Positions 1-14,900 of a DNA stretch of 64,000 bases are shown here, one piece after another (position 1 is the first letter of the stretch; the number at the start of each line of letters is the position of its first letter). Both the position numbers and the translations under genes were made by a program. This stretch comes from Adineta ricciae (Eukaryota > Rotifera > Eurotatoria > Adinetida > Adinetidae). The DNA lies in contig CAJNOJ010000012.1 in the NCBI GenBank assembly GCA_905250025.1, forward strand, positions 124,001-188,000, in the 5' to 3' direction. The notes under the pieces were generated by a model that ran no database searches, was not told the origin of the DNA, and saw nothing but the letters and a program-made list of their open reading frames with translations.

Positions 1-378
1 AGAAATCACATTTCTCAACTCATCTTAACTAGTATATGGATAGAAATCGGAACACATGTATCGTCATCGTTTCTCCTTATTTTCTTTTGCATTCCGTTCT
101 CTGAATAGCCTTGACTGACATGAAATCGATCCGCTACTCTTATTGATCATAATTATTTACTTACTCTTTACTTCGCTATCGAAAATGCTTTCGAAAAGAT
201 TGATTGAACAACCAGACTGAAAGACAGGACACCCGAGGCGATCACAGAACGCATTTTTATATGCTTAATTTACCATCGTTTTCTTTCTCAACAGTTTCTT
301 CTAATCTTATTAATACAGACTGTTCATGATTGCGAGTTTGATGACGCGAGTCCATTGATATCTCTTTCTCTTTTCCAG
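1..378. other. 5' flank of the UNC80 gene
   Basis: No coding region is supported here. The stretch ends in a pyrimidine-rich splice acceptor (ttttccag, ending at 378) that directly abuts the UNC80 start codon. It therefore holds a 5' UTR intron or outron and, probably, the promoter. No clear TATA box was seen. Confidence 0.5.
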
Positions 379-3300
379 ATGCCACGACTACGTCCGCCAT
401 CAACTGTTCGCGAAACATCCTTTGATAACACGTTTACACCGAATTACGATACTATTCGTAAATCGTGTTTCATAACGGAAGATGAGGACGTCGTTCCTAT
501 ACCAATTCAATTATTTCTATGGCGACAAAGCAGGTCAGGCTTTTTCTTCTCTTCTATGCCGTTCTGCTAGAAGCGATTCAATTTATATTTAGTCCGTACC
601 TAAAACAAAAGTTTGGCAAGTTAACTGATGCATCATCAATCGTAATTTGATTTTATTCTTCTTTGTGAAGCCGACAAAAATAAAACACTTTGGTTTTTCT
701 TCCTTAGATTTTCGATCGGGTACTCGTTCAAAATATCCTTCACGGATTATCTCCGTGTCTTACCGATGCAATCACAAGTATTCCACGACGATCATTTATC
801 AGAGCAGTAAGTCCATCCAGTGACAAGTGTTCTCCGTTCCATTTTCTCTTAGGCATTTCCACATGTAATGTACGCATGTTCATCTACGATCGAACATAAT
901 CTTCAAGTTGGTCAACATCAATCGATTTCTACTAATCGTCCATCGTTATTATTTGCAACATCACCTTCTCGTTCACGAGGTTCAACTCAACTTCATGTTC
1001 CACCGAATTTGCACAATCCAAACGAGAATCCATTGTTGTTACATCGTTCTTCCATATCACTACCAAACTATTCATTGAGTTCAGTTGATATTCGTCTTTT
1101 TCAAACATTACATCATTTGATTTTATATTCTAACAATGATGTATTACCGTTGAATACGATTCAAATGTTTATCTATTTATTTATTCCATATATACACACC
1201 TATTTGCGTAATAACGAAAAAGATTTTCTAAATAATCCAAATCTCGTGCAAGGAATGAATCTGATTTGGCAACCATTGTTTGAACATCGTCAGCCAAATA
1301 TTCGTATATTCAACAGTTTTGTTAAACCAATAGCGAGTCAACAGAAATCATCGGCATCCTCTGACAATCCTGATCAATACTCACGTTTATCGACGATTAG
1401 TGAATCAACAATACCGAAAGTCAGTGTCAGCAAACGATCTCTAGCAAACGCTCCTTCGTCTGAACGAGAAAGAGCTAGTTTGAGTATCTTACCATCGAAA
1501 CCAAAAGTTAACGATCCTAGACAATCCAAATCGGGTGCACGTACTGATTCGATTACCACATCTTCGATTACTTTGAATTCGATAGCTGATCTTTCAAGCT
1601 ATGGTCTCTTTGATAATAGTGCACAAAGACAAGCACCTCTTGTGCATATGAGTTCAATTTATTCAGTGTCCGATCTTAGTCGAATGACCATCTCACCACA
1701 AAGTCCAGGTTCGTATCAGCCATCAAAGTTTCGAAATCAATCCTTTGATTTATTCTAGCTGTCGATAAGGGTCATCGTGTGTTTGATCTACCATCGCCAG
1801 CTTCAGTCTCATCGGTTCCTATACCTTTACTCACATTTCCCAAACCACCAGACACTGCACAAGGTCGTCTTAATTCGATGTCTGAACAATCAAAAGCTCT
1901 ATCATCCGAATATCTCCTACTTGCGACCTATTTCGATGTGGGAATCATTCGAGCCCTATTCAGTCCGTCATGGTTAACCGATGGTTATCTTTGGTGTTTG
2001 GAATACTTGCATAAACGATTAGTGGATATTTCCGATAAGATTTTATCTGATGCACTGACAATCGGAATGTTATCGATCAATGTTCTCCGTTTCAAAAGTC
2101 TTTCAATTCCGCAAATTAATACAATGAACGAGCCAGATCTCGATAAATATATAAGAAAAACTTACATTAACGAACAAGTAACGAATGGTATTATTGAACA
2201 ACAATCAACCATGACAATCATTTCGAAAGGCATGAAACCAGCACATGTGTTACTAAATGTTCCGTTTAAATATTCATCAGGGAAAAGTTTTTTTTGTCAA
2301 AAATATGATACGTTAAATAGGAGAAATCGGTAAGATTGAACTGATTTCATTGTTTCACCTCTAATTCTCTTTCGTAATTCAGAGAACGACAATTATTGAT
2401 CAGAAGGTAATCAAAGTCTTCTTCACTTCAAACAGCAATATCTGTTTTCTAGTAAAATTCGTTATATCGACGAAGACGGCATTGAACATTTAGATTTAGC
2501 CAGCACAAACTACTCCGAACATTTTGGTTTACCTGTTTCACCATCAAATCCGAACCGTATTCATCTAACTGAACCAACATTGGTGTTATTTCGAACATCG
2601 ATAGACAACACAAAAGATACGATCATTCGTCGATCAACCGATACGAGTTCGAATCAACGACAGACGACAAGCACTGCGCCGATAACAAATTTAAATGCCA
2701 TGAAATTTTACAGTGCTAGTGACTCGGCAATCGATTATAATTTTCTTACGGATATCAAGGAAGCGCAGAGTTCGAGTGGATATATAAATCGAAGTGGCAC
2801 GCTGAATTTTACTGTTGTTCTTGCTGCCGTTCATGCTGTGATTTGCAAAGAACATCATATAAAAATTTGTGAATTCGCTATGAGCATCCTGGATGTTTTA
2901 TTCGAATTAGCTGTTATATCGACTATCGAAGATGACACGCAGAGAAAAGCGTTGTTTAGTGCAAGGAATACTAACATGATGATAATCGATGAGAAAGAAA
3001 ACGAAAATATCGAAGAATGGTTGAAACATATGGATATGAAAGAAGATGAAAAGTTTCAAGTCGCGGTAGATATTATTCTCAGGTAAATCGATTGAATAAC
3101 TAGATGTTCGATATATGTTCTATGTCCATTAGGATACTTAAACGTCTTGGCTGTTCAAATTGTCAATCCCGTGGTCGAAGTTTTAACACTGACCAATTGC
3201 GTGGTAAAGTTCGTGTATCACTGAATAAACTTCGTCTACTCAATCATCAACGATTTGAAAAGTAGATGACTGACGAGTGTTATTCGTTCGAATCATTCGT

Positions 3301-6300
3301 TTCTTTTTCAGATGCTTTCTAAATTTCGCCACGAACGCAAATCTTGGACATATATTCGATATTTTACATGCAATTTGTGGGTACTGTGTTGAAACAACTA
3401 TTGGTCTTGCTCATTACGCACCCTATCGTAATTATTCAGCTCTTCCTATGATTGTCACAATATGAATATGTTTTCTAGTTCCAACAAAAGCCGAAGCACA
3501 AATTCAGCAAACTTATGCAAACAACTTTGCTAATACACATCTCAGTTCAGGAGCAAAAGGTATCGATGGTTATATATTGAATATAATATTCAAACCGTTT
3601 GTTACGCGGTTGAATCTCATGGAAAAACATTTGCTCTCCTCGGAAAACACAGCATTGTATAATGAGTGTCGGGCATTTCTAATCTATATGAAACAAAACC
3701 ATGGTGGAGTGTTTCGTTCGGCTGTTTTTTCGTCACTGATCGATCCGGAAAGGAAACTCAAACTGTTAAGACAATCAAACAACGATAAGAAAGTACGTTC
3801 ATTCGTTGATTTTTTCGTCAATCGAATACTTAGAATTAAATTAGGTTATGACGAATCACGGATCACGGAATGGCATTGATGAAAATTCAGATCAAGAATT
3901 GTCGCCAGGTAATGCAATTACAAAGTAAAGATAGAACGATCGATTTTGTTCATAAACATGTAGGTCGTCCTCGTAACCCTGACTTGTTAATTGAAACCGA
4001 TGACCACAGCTCTTATGCGCATCACGAAGAACATCTTTTCATTGATCTACCATTGGTTCGTCTTGGACTCTTACGTCTGAATTTCATCACGGATGCATGT
4101 CCACCTGGTCTCTTACCTGATCCAGAATTTCTCAATAGCCTACTTCTCTTGGTTTGTATGTTTTTCACTAATGAATCTTTGACATATTGATTTCCATAGG
4201 ATGCACCTGTTCTCTCAAAAGCAGCATTTCTTCTCCAGTGTGCCCATTATGTTCGTCGTTGTTCCTTAGGTCAATGGCCAGAGTGGATGCGTGTGCATAT
4301 TACGACCTATCGTTTACACGAAGCACTCTTTGGACGAACAAATGGAAATCCTAGCATAAAACTAGCTCGAATATATCAAGCAGCAGCAGCTCGGATGTTC
4401 TACATTTGGGGTGAAGTAAGTTGTTCATATGTACGACATAGAAATACTACTGAATGATTGTAGGCTATTGCATCACAATTGGAAATAATAATGAATAATG
4501 AACAGGTGCAGACTTCAATAAACAACCTATGGAGTGCGGACGAAACATTTGAAGATTATTACAATGAAAGTAATCGAATTCGAAAAATGATCTTTTCTTG
4601 CAAAGCAGTTTTCATTTAGCAATCGTCAATCGTTCAGGTCATGAATGTCCGTACTCATTAAAACTACTCGCTTGCTTACTACTCTATGAAATCACTTCAT
4701 TTCTTCGTGAAACATATACTACATTACCAAAAATGTCTTCACTGTTGACCAGTAGTACCAATCAATCACGACAGCAACGCTCACATCATGCTCAAGCAGT
4801 TATTGATGTCGCAACAGGAATGCCCGATAAACGGACATCAGATTGCTTACGAATGAACAGTTTTATATCTCAGGTATCCAATCGAAGCACAAGCTCTATC
4901 CTTTCCAATGATCAGCAACCACGTAAGCAAAATTTCCAGCGAAAGAAGAACTGTTATTTTCTTCGTATGTAGTTTCACCCCAAATGTTATCGGCATCGAT
5001 GGGTCACACAATTCCTGTACCCAACGACCGTCATATTAGTTTTGTTATCAATAATGAAAATGATTCTGTTGAAAGTGCTCATACCATCGTTGTAGTCAAT
5101 GACGACGATGCTACCGCTCCTGCCACAGTTATTGATGGCAATTCTATATCTAGTGAGGATGATTTTTTTAGTGGCAACCGTTTCGATTTTCCTTCCTCGT
5201 AGTATCTATACCAGCGGCCAAAGCGGGAAGCATTAGCGGTAGTAGCGTTGGCAAAAGCAAATTTACGCGAAGAGCAAGTATAAAGTTGAGAAAGCCATCG
5301 ACTCGATTGAAAGAAACTTCGAAAAGTACGTCGCAGCTGTTCGTTTCGCGAAAAATGGTTGTATTTGTTTTGTAGATGTTCCTCGTTCATCATTTCGCAA
5401 CCGAAGTCGCAGTCATGTCTCGAATGTTTCTAGTGATGCGGAAATTCATCAAATGAACACTACCAATGCTCCTTCCGAAACACAAGATGATTATTCCGTC
5501 AATCCAGCTGACGATTTCGATCATATGATCCAAACGCGACCATTTCCATGGATTAAAACTGTCATTAGAATATTCAATCATGTCAATATGACTTGCGATC
5601 ATCAGCTGAGATGTCTTTCAACATGTTATGATAAACAAAAGAAGAGTTGTATGAATCTTCTCAAAGCTTTATTGAATATGTATGAATTGAAATCAACTCA
5701 TTCGTGTTCATCATCGATACAAACACAATTGAAACATACTGATGCACAATCGCATCAAAAGCAAATCGTGAGCATTTCCGATTCGTTAAGTTTGTTAAGT
5801 TTTTTTTTTTGTTACCTAGTTTTCGAATAATCTATTCGATGAACATACAATGGATTTACCATCGGAAAACGAAACTAATATGCATTTTGACGCAATTTCA
5901 GATTATATAAAAAAACAGGTTCGCATTGCTTTGAATATTCTTGATATTATTCTACGGGTTTAGGTCGGATCATTGATTCATATACCATTGTTAATACTCT
6001 GCAAATCAGCTGTTCTGTTGGATGAAGAACATTATGTACAAATTCTCCGTTTATCTTGGCAATTATTACTTGATCAGAACGAAGAATTATCCGCATGTGC
6101 TGGTAAATATACCTGTATTATTCTATATGTAAACAACTGTTCTTGTTTTCAAAGCAACTATTGTTATTCTTACCGGCGCTCGTGCCAGTCATCTAGTTGA
6201 TACATTGATGAATACTGAAATGACAAATGTTTCGGGTGCTGTTCGATACAACTCAATATTGAGATTTGAATTGCTCTGGCGATTTCGGTATCAATTTTGG

Positions 6301-9300
6301 ATTCGATTGGAAGAGGGTGCTCACTGTCTGATGAAAGTAAGTTATTCTCACAGAGGAAGTTTCCATATGAATTGAAATGCTGACTAGATCCTTCCGCCAA
6401 GTATCGAGTTTGTTTTACCATCCGCTGCGCTTGGTATTGCAAATCTACAAATAGTCGATCCACCATGGATGCCACATGTGAAAACACTTGTTCAGCAAGT
6501 TGCACTGAATCAAGAGGAAGTGGTGAGTGAAAGAATGATTGTATGAAGAATATCATGTTGGTGGGAATCTTTAGCGGGCAGTGGTTACAACCAGTAAAAC
6601 GAGGAAAAAACACCAACAAGAATTTATTCATTTGGCTTTGATGAGAGAAGAGAATAGTAAACGAGTGGCACGCGAAAATTTCATGATGTCATCTGTTTCA
6701 ATGCTACAAGCAGCATCATTCGAACCATTATTGCATCAATCAAGAGAGGAAGATGAAGAAGGTTTTGACTAACATCGATGAAATTTGTCAAAGTTTTTGA
6801 AATCTTTTCCTAGGACATGCTGATGACGATCGAGTCAATGAAACAAGTGTACAACTTCGACAAGCACAAGGAACATTTCCATCAGTATTCGGTAGAGCTA
6901 TATTTCATCTCGTCGACATGCTGGAAGACGAACATGTTATTGAACATGGTGCTTCAGGTAAAGTGAAAAGAATCGTATCCACATTAGCAATGATTTCACC
7001 CTCAAAATTGTATTTCAGTTTCCGAAGCTGCTCAGAAAGCGCTCAATACTTGTTTACTCGAAGATCCAACGTTACTCATTCGTTTCTTCTTCGAAAAACT
7101 CTCACAGAAAGAACGTCGTGTAAGTTCGACTTCATTCTTTTACTCTCCTCTATCATCAGTTCTATTGCAGATTCAATCACTTCAAACCCTTCATCGTTTA
7201 ATGTTGTACTCAACTGATATTCCACCACAATTTGCCCATTCTATTTTCAATTATGTCCTCGGTCTATTGTTAAGTGTGATCCGTTCTTCTATCGATAATT
7301 CTCAGGAATTATTCATCTCGGGCTTAACGTTATTCTGGCAAATCATTCCCTATGTTCACGGCCTTGTCCTAAAAGATTTAAAACAAATCTTACGAAAAGA
7401 ACAAGCTGAAATGATGATTTTAGTAACCGGAAATATTCCTTCGACGAAAAAAGTGGTCATTCATGGTCCCGATGCATCGCAAATACCAACACAAGCGATT
7501 ATATCTGAAGACACTCAATTCGCCAGTGTTCTTCAAGAAGCATTGGAATTCTTTGGTATACCAGATGTGAAACGCGATCACTATCATTTAATTGATATTA
7601 AAACTCAACAAATTCACATACCCGAAACATATGTTCGAGATTTTTACTTCTTTCGACGTAATATTTATCCGCAATTATCCTTAGTTCATATGGACTCAAG
7701 TCATTCGCAACGACAACTTGAGAATACAGCCGTTCAAATCAAAACTATCGAACTAGCGAAAGTTTTATTCGCACGATACTTTCTCGAAAATACTCCATTC
7801 AATCAAATGCATAATTCGATTACGTTCTTTCATGATGAAATCATGAAAAGTCCGTTATTTCCGCGCAAACAATTAGAATCAGATTTTAATCTGTATAGAA
7901 AAATGTGCACTACGGAATTGTGTAGTTTAGACATGTTGCACAAGTACAACTGGTAAGTCATTATATCCGAACAGACCGACGAGACGATTCGAATCTGCTT
8001 GATGTTTTTCTTTCAAGGTTAAAACTAATCGGATGTTTATTTTTCAATATGGATGGCAAAACGAGTACCACATCCGATATAACTCCATTTATTCCTATCA
8101 TAAATGGTTCATTTATCTTGTATTGCGAAGATTCGATGATGTTACGTTTTTGTGTAGCCACTTACATTAATATTGTAAAACATTTTCGGCATATCTTTGG
8201 CACGAATGGGTAATGAAAGACTTTCGATCGTTGCCAAATTGATTTTCTCTACCTTTATTCAGATATCTTCTGATTATGCCAACTTTTCTTCGTGTGTATT
8301 CAACTCTTCAATCGAATCCGATGGTAAAATCTACGATCGAGTTTTGTTGTCGACAGTTTTTCACCTTACATCGTATACCGTTTATCTTACAAATGCTCGG
8401 GAGTATATCTCAATTGTTTGACTTCGATGAACAAACGGATGTGATTCGATCAGATAATATTCTTTCGATTGGATTATTCCGCCTCCTCATCGCATTAGAA
8501 CAAACGAATGCTGACGCACAGCGAGATGAGTATTCGATTTTAGAATTGATCAAGAATGATCTACCGAGGACGGATCCACCTGCTGAAGCAACATCCGGAC
8601 AAGGAACACCGTTAGCACCAACCACACCAATCAAATCCTTAGATTTTTGTTATACAGATGATGATAATATCTTTACATTCTTAAATTGCTTCGATGCTTG
8701 CGTTACCGTTGGTAAGTAAAATATCAGATGCAGAAAAATATCAACGCACTCGTTCGAAACGCTTTAGTTGCATATGCACCTGATTCTATTCGAGCACTAC
8801 AAATGCTTGGTGTCATGGACATTCTTCTTCCAAAGTATTTGCAACATTTGAAAGCTCGTACAAGTAAAACTGACGTTCAAAAACAAGCGCGTGATGAAAT
8901 GAAAATTCTCGCCCGATTATCAATGGCAATGAAAACACTAACCCTATCATTAGAGTCGTTGGCGCGAGCGTTTGTCGAGCCGAAATCTGAAACGAGTACA
9001 AATACACATCACAAACTTCCTCGTGGTTCATATTGTTCATCGCCCATTGTTCCAGATGAAGATTCAATCAGGTAAAACAAAATAATTCAGTTTCATTTCC
9101 ATGATAAACGAGATGTTTAGTCGTTTTATTGACGATCGACCGAAAAATCGCGTACAAGATGCGGATGAACTGAAACAAGTAGGTGAATTTCGTTGGCCTC
9201 GCAACACACTTCTATCCCTGATTTCGACATTCGTATGTCTTACTTCTTCGCGTGCCAAAGAACTCAGTAAAGTGTCCAACGATCCCACCTACCGTAATTT

Positions 9301-11814
9301 CGAACTGTTCGATATCAAATCCCATCTACGAGTGGCTGATATCACACATACATTACTCAAACTAGCCAGTTTCGATCCTGTGACACTCTCTTGTCGGGGA
9401 ATACAGAATTATTTCCAAAAATTAGCGCCGTGCACTGATTGGAATCAAGAACAATTACGTCCTGCATTGAATCTTCTACTGAGACGTATCGATCGAGTGT
9501 TGGCGAAAATTACGAAAAAGCCAGCAACTAAAGTAAAGTTAAATCGACATAAAAATTTTAAGTTTGTTTGATATGGCTTCTAGCGTTGTTTTAATTGGGA
9601 AGCAACTATTGGAATTCTCAATGGAATTTATTTGACCATCGATCGTTATCCAGCCATTGCTTATTTTCCCAATCTCAAAGTAGTTACCTATTCGATTTTC
9701 TTCTCCTCCGGAATCACACTTTGTTCTCCACGATTAGACATTAATTTCCAGTTGTATTAATTTACTATTGAACGAAAACGTCGTAGATCCGACTCCAGTT
9801 CTGTTACGATCGGATATTCTTACATTTCCAAGCGAATTCTCTCATATTATCATTAAACTCGTCGGTCGATATCTCTTGGCTATTAAGGTAAATCCTATCC
9901 TCGCTCTCACAAAAACTTTTTTATCATTTTTCTACTAGAATCAAGCAAACATCGAAGCTTTAACAGCAAATAACTTGTCATCCCCAAATCCGACTGTAAC
10001 AATCAATCATCTCTTACATTTTCTATTACCGTTAATGTTCTGGGCAAGTAGTGGTCGAAAAGACGCACCGAAACTACACGCTCAGGACATTTCCTATATT
10101 GTCACAATACTTCTTAATTCAATTAAACCACCATCGAAACTTGCAGTAACCATGGGCACACAAATTGGACCTTCCGGACAGACTACAAGCGGTGGAAGAC
10201 AACATTTAACTGTCGGAGAGGCTACTGCACCCAGTAACAATTTATCTCATAAATCAATTAAACAATTGAGAGAACTTTTACATACGAGTTCGTTACTAGG
10301 TAGGAAGGATTGATTGGATATATCAGCGATTGCTAATATTGAATATATAGGTTTGAAAATTTTAATTATTGGATTCAGTAAACAATTAAAACGTGAATGG
10401 CAACGTCTTACTCAAGGAATCAAATCAATCTGTAATAAGCAATCGAATATTTCCTCGAACCTTCTTTCGTTCATCGACTTTCTTGTTTCGTATAAAACGC
10501 CAGTCTATTTACTTCTTCGCCCATTTCTAATGCATTACGTAAGACAATTTCATTGTTCGACACAAGTGAATCTTTGTCTCTTTGGCAATACTAGACGCAA
10601 TCAGTCACCTCGGACAATAGTCGAGACTTTGCAATTATTACCACTGTTCAACAAAAGATCTTGTTCGAAAAGATACCGATATCAAAATCGAATGGAGAAA
10701 TCCTCCATGGACTTCGACTAGAATTGAATCAACTCAAAGCCGATGTAGCCGGTATGGTTGATTATTGAACCCAAAAGAATATGTGTCAATCGTTTTCTTA
10801 CAGATGAATCAAAAGTGACGAATGCATCTGATATTCGTCCGATAAGCACAGGAAAAGTACGGTTCGACGTCGAAGTATTAGGACAAACGAAAGATCTTGA
10901 TAATCTGACAATTCCATTGACCAGTGCGTCAAGTATCTATTGGTCTTCAACGGCTCATCACTTTCGGCAACAACGACTTCATGATTACAGCCTAGACACT
11001 TCACCAAAACGACGAATGGGAACAATTCGAGGAAGAGATGCATTGAACATTCTCGAAACCTATCACGAACGATATCGTATTCGATGTGGCGGTAATGATA
11101 TTTTCTTACATTAACGAGATGTTCAATAGTTGCAACTAGAATTTCGTTTTACACGTTCAGTTTCAGATACTTCATCGAAAACAATCGAAGATATTGTATT
11201 CAGACGACCATCAAGTATGACCAATGACATCGAAGCGTCGATCTCAACTGGTAAACTATTATTTCGTCAATATCTTTCTAATTAGTTCATTGCTTCAGAT
11301 TCTCAACAGCTCCGAACATCTTCACTGACACATTCTCCAATGTCCTTGGCTCGTTCACTAACAGTCACTAGTGACCGAAGTTTATCAACACTGAACGGTG
11401 ACAATTTCATGGATGAAAGCACTTTAGAACAATCATCACCCATCAGTGATCAAAACACATCGAAGCTACGAACGTTTCGAGGATGGAAACGATATCCTGC
11501 ACATGTAGAACGATCGCGATCACCGAAAGGTTCAGGACGATCCAACGTATGTCGAACTAATCGTTCATCTTCTACTTAATTGCTATTTTTATAAATAGAC
11601 ATCCAATACAAACGACCAATCCCAATCAACTGAGTAATGCGCAAGCGTTTGTCATTTTCTATGACGATTGTTTGTATTTAGACAAGTTCATGACCAATCT
11701 TCTGATGTAATTGATATTTGTGAACCTGGCGCTAATGACAATTTTGAACAGATGCAAGCACGTCGAAGCTCATTGTTATTATCTCGTTTATCGAATCCCG
11801 AGGCAAATCACTAG
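379..11814 (+). CDS. UNC80: UNC80 homologue, NALCN sodium-leak channel complex scaffold
   Basis: UNC80 is the large scaffold that links the sodium-leak channel NALCN to UNC79 at the neuronal membrane and sets resting potential. About 30 exons can be chained in frame and follow the vertebrate protein from end to end. Landmarks in order are PIPIQLFLWRQ near the N-terminus (about 505-535), VLVQNILHGLSPCLTDAI (about 722-775), IWQPLFEHRQP (about 1265), the ATYFDV block (about 1925), KDLKQILRKEQ and IPTQAIISEDTQF (about 7370-7530), VRDFYFFRRN, PMVKSTIEFCCRQF (about 8320), KSLDFCY (about 8635), FDIKSHLRVADITHTLLKLA (about 9310) and LLRPFL (about 10520). The Ser/Thr-rich C-terminal tail ends at TAG 11812-11814. 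The chosen ATG at 379 follows a splice acceptor directly. My length estimate is about 3,000 residues, close to the vertebrate protein. No frameshift or internal stop was needed. The stop lies 104 bp from that of the convergent DRC10 gene. Confidence 0.93.
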
Positions 11815-11918
11815 AATAATCTGTCAATTATGTATAATTTACCTTTGATTTTATTTCGATTTAATGTCTTTTGAATGAATAGAATAAAAGCAGAAGGAAA
11901 AATAAAATATATGTCCGT

Positions 11919-14900
11919 TCACTTTTTGCCCTTGCCTTTGCCACCTTTCTTTCCTTTCTTCTTCTTCTTTGCTTTGAGACCCTAAATGTCGAAATGATCA
12001 AGATGAAATCGAATTTCTCTACAAGAGCAATCATATTACTTTTCGAACTTTGTAACCTTGCCAAAACCGCTGAATTTGTGCAGCTGCCCGCCAACGTCGT
12101 TCGCGTAGTGCCTTTTCCAATGCTTGTTGTCGTTCTTCAGCTGCGCGTTCTTCCATAATCTATACAAAGACTTTCTTCTCCTGTTAATTGTCAAATGAAA
12201 ACTTACTTTATCATATTCTTCTTTCAATTTTTCAAATCGTTCTTCCAATTCGAGAAGTATTCGTTTTTCTTCCATGTATGCTTCGTCGATTTCATCGTAT
12301 TCGTCCTAAATAGATAATTCGTTCATCGCGTAGCTGACCGATTTGTGCATCTACCTGTTTTTGTCGCATCTCATTATCATATTTCGTTAACCATGTTTCA
12401 AGTCTAGAAAAAAAAAGCAATTGTCCGAGAACAATCATTAATAAAAAATTCATTTGTCTTCTTTTCATTCTCTCCACGTGTGTCTGTGTACGTTCATTTG
12501 ACAACTATCAATTAACTATAAACGTAACGAACCAGTGATAAAATGATAAATGTTGGTTAATTTAGTTAATTCATCAGTGAGATTGGACGAACGAAAGTAT
12601 TCAAACGTACCCGGTTTCTTGACGCCATTTTTCTTTACGTAAATCAGTTTCCGTTTTCTTATTTCTCTGTTGTTGTTCTTGTAACTTTTGTCGACACATG
12701 TTAATGTCCAATTGTAATTTATGTCTATAGAAAAAAAAGGAAGAGAGAGAGAGAGAGAATGAAAGAACGGGTTTTGTTATTAGAAATAACTTACCGGCGA
12801 CCTTCGGAATTCTTCGTTTCAGATATTTCTGCAGATTCGGTTTCCATTCGAATGCGCTTGAGGGTATCCTGCTGATTACGTTCAACATTATTAAGATCCG
12901 ATTGTATCTTTCGAATTTCATCATTACGTGCTTTGATCTTTAAAATACAAAAGCAAAATGATGACGACCGTTCATTAGTAACATGCAAGGACACAGAGAA
13001 AAAGTAATCTGATCACTTTCATATTCCTTTTATCTTCTTCCGTCAACGAAGTGATAGGTGAAGGATTACAGAGAATATCAACATGCATATTAACAACTGC
13101 TGTTGCCCAAGCCATTAATGCATTAGTGCGATTAATCGTATGTATAATCAAACATAAGAAGGAAAAACTAGATAACCATCTGTGAATGTCGCCTTCTGTG
13201 CACAAGCATACTAGGAAGAATATCGCATGTAAGTTAAGCACTCGTTTTTAGTCTGTGTCTCTCGTGTCCGTTTGACCTCTTCTTAGAGAAAAACACTGCG
13301 CACAGGGGAAAGAGAGAAAGAAAACGACACGTAGGGAAAGAATACAATTATTAAGCTTTCTAGATCAATCATTTACTTTGCTTACAGAATCGAACATCTT
13401 CTGTTTATCTATCATTTTCATCAAAAAAAAAGAACAATACAGATGATTTCATCATTATACGAGCAAAATTTATCAACAGAGAGCATGAAAATGCCGGAAA
13501 CGATATTAATCACTCCGAATGATCAACTACTAACAACAACAATTGAAGATATGTATCGACATATCGACGAGAGACATCAATCAACCGATACATTATCAAA
13601 TACAATAAGTAAAGATAATCTTCTGCTTGTTTTCTCTTGTTCCTATTTCAATCTTAGATCAAAAACAAAAGTCACTAATATCGGTATATGATAACAATCT
13701 TCAGCATCAATGCACTAGCAAGAATTATCCATTAGTTGGCATCATCGGCCAAAATAAACGCTCTCAAGCATTTCGGAAGCGTCTTCTTCTGTCTGGTTTT
13801 CCTAGTCCTATCCTATGTGATATCAATTCGGATTCAGCAGAATCGAATTATATTTCCTATGAATTGTTCTATGAATTATCACCTACAATTATTCTCATCA
13901 CGGATGACTTAACCATTAATTTCGAAGATTTATTCCCTCAAACTAAACAGCAGTTAGTTATTGATACACGAGAACTTTCGCCGAGCTATTTTTCAAGAAA
14001 AGCTCGCGCTTTACCATTCTCGTCAATCCCGGGTTCTTATCGTGCTTTCGGAAATCTCTCCGATCAAGAAATCGAACATGGAACTCAACGAGCACGCGTA
14101 GCAATCGAAGAATATTCACCTTCAAACCTAATCGCATTTATCTACAGTTTAAATTGTTTTCCACGCGGTATTGATATTCTCGAGCATGAAACGTACAATC
14201 ACACACAAAGAAAACTCATTGGAAATTGTTTATTTCCTTTACTAGCAACAGTCTTCGTATTTACATTATGTTTAATTATATCAGCAACTGAACACAGTAC
14301 CGACTTAATCTATCGGCAAGCCGGTTCAATAACGGCAGCGACTAGTATAACTTTATTAGCATTATTATATCTAATCAGACCGTTGTTGGATATGACTGAA
14401 TTGATTTATTCATGGATTTTGAAATCGCAGAATCTTCAAAGTAAATCAGGATGCTTCTCGAGAAAGAAAAATTAAATCCATCTTCTCTTTTTTTTTCAGA
14501 AAATACACTACCGAATCTACGCTTTCTTCATCAATGTTTTCAATCACAAAATTATCTTATTTGGTATTCGCTTGCCTTTGCTTTACTTCATCTAGTATTT
14601 CTTATGTTCTCGAAACTTGACCTTACTTCAAATATGTCGGTCAACAGCTTCTTTTTCGGTCTGTTTACAATGGTTGCATTATGTATTCTATCCTGTGTTC
14701 ATTTTCCGTGGATCAGCGAACACCTTCTTTGGAAGGAGTATCATTTTCTCACGTCTCATCTCGGATTATTTTGCCTATTATTTGCTGTTATTCATCCTAC
14801 TATTCTTCATTGGAATTCGACTTCGGGTGCATTCGATTTGAAGGCTTTCTCCTTGATTTTACCAATGTTTGTCTTAATTCTACGTTTGATTATCTATGGA

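Noticed and set aside
12740..12765. GA-rich repeat as a regulatory element
   Set aside because: It is a short microsatellite inside a DRC10 intron, like the CT runs near 16925 and 50837; nothing suggests function.
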